From: Macrostomum hystrix
Taxonomy: Eukaryota > Platyhelminthes > Macrostomidae
DNA: 64,000 bases
Direction of reading: 5' to 3'
Assembly (NCBI GenBank): GCA_950097015.1
Contig: CATNEN010000030.1
Span: 3,209,001 to 3,273,000, forward strand
Within the stretch, counting starts at the first letter, position 1. The number at the start of each line of letters is the position of its first letter. Positions 59,775 through 64,000 of the stretch are shown here, one piece after another. The translations under genes were made by a program, and so were the position numbers. The notes below the pieces were generated by a model, which had not been told where the DNA came from, did no database searches, and was given only the letters and a program-made list of their open reading frames with translations.

Positions 59775-62700
59775 TAGACTGAAGGACTGACTGAAAAATC
59801 TGAAGGACCAGAGCTTGAGGTAGCGGATAACTCACTTGAAGGACCAGAGCTTGAGGTAGCGGATAACTCACTTGAAGGACCAGAGCTTGAGGTAGCGGAT
59901 AACTCACTTGAAGGACCAGAGCCTGAGGTAGCGGATAACTCACTTGAAGGACCAGAGCATGAGGTAGCGGATAACTCGTTTGAAGGAACAGAGCTTGAGG
60001 TAGCGAATAACTCACTTGAAGGACCAGAGCTTGAGGTAGCGGATAACTCACTTGAAGGACTAGAGATGAGGTAGCGGATAGCTCGTTTGAAGGACCAGAG
60101 CTTGAGGTAGCGGATAACTCGTTTGAAGGAACAGAGCTTGAGGTAGCGGATAACTCACTTGAAGGACCAGAGCATGAGGTAGCGGATAACTCACTTGAAG
60201 GACCAGAGCATGAGGTAGATGATAACTCACTTGAAGGACCAGAGCTTGAGGTAGCGGATAAGTCACTTGAAGGACCAGAGCTTGAGGTAGCGGATAACTC
60301 ACTTGAAGGACCAGAGCATGAGGTAGCGGATAACTCACTTGAAGGACCAGAGCATGAGGTAGCGGATAACTCACTTGAAGGACCAGAGCATGAGGTAGCG
60401 GATAACTCACTTGAAGGACCAGAGCATGAGGTAGATGATAACTCACTCGAAGGACCAGAGCTTGAGGTAGCGGATAACTCGTTTGAAGGACCAGAGCATG
60501 ATGTAGCGGATAACTCACTTGAAGGACCAGAGCTTGAGGTAGCGGATAACTCACTTGAAGGACCAGAGCTTGAGGTAGCGGATAACTCGTTTGAAGGACC
60601 AGAGCTTGAGGTAGCGGATAACTCGTTTGAAGGACCAGAGCATGAGGTAGCGGATAACTCGTTTGAAGGACCAGAGCATGAGGTAGATGATAACTCACTT
60701 GAAGGACCAGAGCTTGAGGTAGCGGATAACTCACTTGAAGGACCAGAGCTTGAGGTAGCGGATAACTCACTTGAAGGACCAGAGCATGAGGTAGATGATA
60801 ACTCACTTGAAGGACCAGAGCTTGAGGTAGCGTATAACTCACTTGAAGGACCAGAGCTTGAGGTAGCGGATAACTCGTTTGAAGGACCAGAGCTTGAGGT
60901 AGCGGATAACTCGTTTGAAGGACCAGAGCTTGAGGTAGCGGATAACTCGTTTGAAGGACCAGAGCATGAGGTAGATGATAACTCACTTGAAGGACCAGAG
61001 CTTGAGGTAGCGGATAACTCACTTGAAGGACCAGAGCTTGAGGTAGCGGATAACTCGTTTGAAGGACCAGAGCATGAGGTAGATGATAACTCACTTGAAG
61101 GACCAGAGCTTGAGGTAGCGGATAACTCACTTGAAGGACCAGAGCTTGAGGTAGCGGATAACTCGCTTGAAGGACCAGAGCTTGAGGTAGCGGATAACTC
61201 GTTTGAAGGACCAGAGCTTGAGGTAGCGGATAACTCGTTTGAAGGACCAGAGCATGAGGTAGATGATAACTCACTTGAAGGACCAGAGTTTGAGGTAGCG
61301 GATAACTCACTTGAAGGACCAGAGCTTGAGGTAGATGATAACTCACTTGAAGGACCAGAGCTTGAGGTAGCGGATAACTCGTTTGAAGGACCAGAGCTTG
61401 AGGTAGCGGATAACTCGTTTGAAGGACCAGAGCATGAGGTAGATGATAACTCACTTGAAGGACCAGAGCTTGAGGTAGCGGATAACTCACTTGAAGGACC
61501 AGAGCTTGAGGTAGATGATAACTCACTTGAAGGACCAGAGCTTGAGGTAGCGGATAACTCACTTGAAGGACCAGAGCTTGAGGTAGCGGATAACTCACTT
61601 GAAGGACCAGAGCTTGAGGTAGCGGATAACTCACTTGAAGGACCAGAGCATGAGGTAGCGGATAACTCGCTTGAAGGACCAGAGCATGAGGTAGCGGATA
61701 ACTCGCTTGAAGGACCAGAGCATGAGGTAGCGGATAACTCGCTTGAAGGACCAGAGCATGAGGTAAATGATAACTCACTTAAAGGACCAGAGCTTGAGGT
61801 AGCGGATAACTCGCTTGAAGGACCAGAGCATGAGGTAAATGATAACTCACTTAAAGGACCAGAGCTTGAGGTAGCGGATAACTCGCTTAAAGGACCAGAG
61901 CATGAGGTAGCGGATAACTCGCTTGAAGGACCAGAGCATGAGGTAGCGGATAACTCGCTTGAAGGACCAGAGCTTGAGGTAGCGTATAACTCACTTGAAG
62001 GACCAGAGCTTGAGGTAGCGGATAACTCGTTTGAAGGACCAGAGCTTGAGGTAGCGGATAACTCGTTTGAAGGACCAGAGCTTGAGGTAGCGAATAACTC
62101 GTTTGAAGGACCAGAGCATGAGGTAGATGATAACTCACTTGAAGGACCAGAGCTTGAGGTAGCGGATAACTCACTTGAAGGACCAGAGCTTGAGGTAGAT
62201 GATAACTCACTTGAAGGACCAGAGCTTGAGGTAGCGGATAACTCACTTGAAGGACCAGAGCTTGAGGTAGCGGATAACTCGTTTGAAGGACCAGAGCTTG
62301 AGGTAGCGGATAACTCGTTTGAAGGACCAGAGCTTGAGGTAGCGGATAACTCGTTTGAAGGACCAGAGCATGAGGTAGATGATAACTCGTTTGAAGGACC
62401 AGAGCATGAGGTAGATGATAACTCACTTGAAGGACCAGAGCTTGAGGTAGATGATAACTCACTTGAAGGACCAGAGCTTGAGGTAGCGGATAACTCACTT
62501 GAAGGACCAGAGCTTGAGGTAGCGGATAACTCACTTGAAGGACCAGAGCTTGAGGTAGCGGATAACTCACTTGAAGGACCAGAGCATGAGGTAGCGGATA
62601 ACTCGCTTGAAGGACCAGAGCTTGAGGTAGCGGATAACTCGCTTGAAGGACCAGAGCATGAGGTAGCGGATAACTCGCTTGAAGGACCAGAGCATGAGGT

Positions 62701-64000
62701 AAATGATAACTCACTTAAAGGACCAGAGCTTGAGGTAGCGGATAACTCGCTTGAAGGACCAGAGCATGAGGTAAATGATAACTCACTTAAAGGACCAGAG
62801 CTTGAGGTAGCGGATAACTCGCTTAAAGGACCAGAGCTTGAGGTAGCGGATAACTCGCTTGAAGGACCAGAGCATGAGGTAAATGATAACTCGCTTAAAG
62901 GACCAGAGCATGAGGTAGCGGATAACTCGCTTGAAGGACCAGAGCATGAGGTAGCGGATAACTCGCTTGAAGGACCAGAGCATGAGATAAATGATAACTC
63001 ACTTAAAGGACCAGAGCTTGAGGTAGCGGATAACTCGCTTGAAGGACCAGAGCATGAGGTAAATGATAACTCACTTAAAGGACCAGAGCTTGAGGTAGCG
63101 GATAACTCGCTTAAAGGACCAGAGCTTGAGGTAGCGGATAACTCGCTTGAAGGACCAGAGCTTGAGGTAGCGGATAACTCGCTTAAAGGACCAGAGCATG
63201 AGGTAGCGGATAACTCGCTTGAAGGACCAGAGCTTGAGGTAGCGGATAACTCGCTTGAAGGACCAGAGCATGAGGTAGCGGATAACTCGCTTGAAGGACC
63301 AGAGCTTGAGGTAGCGGATAACTCGCTTGAAGGACCAGAGCATGAGGTAGCGGATAACTCACTTGAAGGACCAGAGCATGAGGTAGCGGATAACTCGCTT
63401 GAAGGATCAGAGCATGAGGTAGCGGATAACTCACTTGAAGGACCAAAGATGAGGTAGCGGATAACTCGCTTGAAGGACTAGAGCCTAAGGTAGCGGATAA
63501 CTCACTTGAAGGACCAGAGCTTGAGGTAGCGGATAACTCGCTTGAAGGACCAGAGCATGAGGTAGCGGATAACTCACTTGAAGGACCAGAGCATGAGGTA
63601 GCGGATAACTCGCTTGAAGGACCAGAGCATGAGGTAAATGATAACTCACTTAAAGGACCAGAGCTTGAGGTAGCGGATAACTCGTTTGAAGGACCAGAGC
63701 TTGAGGTAGCGGATAACTCGTTTGAAGGACCAGAGCATGAGGTAGATGATAACTCACTTGAAGGACCAGAGCTTGAGGTAGCGGATAACTCACTTGAAGG
63801 ACCAGAGCTTGAGGTAGCGGATAACTCGTTTGAAGGACCAGAGCATGAGGTAGATGATAACTCACTTGAAGGACCAGAGCTTGAGGTAGCGGATAACTCG
63901 TTTGAAGGACCAGAGCTTGAGGTAGCGGATAACTCGCTTGAAGGACCAGAGCTTGAGGTAGCGGATAACTCGCTTAAAGGACCAGAGCATGAGGTAGCGG
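59775..64000. repeat. 36-bp minisatellite running off the window end
   Basis: The unit begins GAGGTAGCGGATAACTCGCT and ends GACCAGAGCTT; about 117 copies. Variants occur at three spots (AGCTT/AGCAT, TAGCGG/TAGATG/TAAATG, CTCG/CTCA). A block of 26 units (936 bp) recurs. Confidence 0.95.

Noticed and set aside
59746-63865. Minus-strand frames with a 12-residue repeat
   Set aside because: The 36-bp unit is divisible by three and stays open by chance; the frame breaks wherever a unit has an indel, and no flanking exon is seen.

Overview
The window is animal nuclear DNA. Its genes have several short exons with GT-AG (twice GC-AG) introns, and the encoded proteins are bilaterian families: a metabotropic GABA-B receptor subunit, the SAC2/INPP5F phosphoinositide phosphatase, CLHC1, a Ly6/quiver-like secreted protein, an FGD-type RhoGEF with a FYVE finger, and an Iroquois TALE homeobox factor. 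Coding exons are GC-rich, while introns and spacers are AT-rich or made of tandem repeats. An invertebrate, perhaps a repeat-rich spiralian or flatworm, fits, but the sequence alone does not fix the taxon. No prokaryotic, viral or CRISPR feature was seen.

Layout. 318-3849 (+): last exons of a GABA-B receptor subunit 2-like gene, with a rival last exon at 4472-4606. 4.6-10.8 kb: no convincing gene, three minisatellites and a small TTAA-type MITE. 10813-18745 (-): complete five-exon INPP5F. 18.7-21.2 kb: divergent intergenic region with a 465-bp hairpin transposon. 21237-26338 (+): complete eight-exon CLHC1. 27812-30107 (-): three-exon Ly6-like secreted protein. 31.7-33.4 kb: minisatellite. 33504-36920 (-): two-exon DH-PH-FYVE-PH RhoGEF. 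37.6-46.1 kb: large arrays, and a weakly supported small minus-strand gene (43370-46713). 47-50.4 kb: more arrays. 51036-57023 (-): complete five-exon Iroquois gene. 57.7-64 kb: two arrays, the last (36-bp unit, more than 4 kb) running off the end.

The most unusual property is the tandem repeats: about thirty minisatellites with units of 8-44 bp. Most introns of every gene carry their own array with a private unit, often starting close to a splice site. Most long open frames in the window are only these arrays read through. On top of this lie two tRNA-derived SINE families, a TTAA-targeting (piggyBac-like) MITE family and one hairpin element with an 8-bp target duplication. The genes are unrelated in function (GABA signalling, endosomal PI4P phosphatase, cilia/clathrin-linker-like protein, Rho signalling, patterning factor) and do not form a pathway. 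Exon boundaries below were chosen by splice consensus plus reading-phase continuity; the complete models close in frame.
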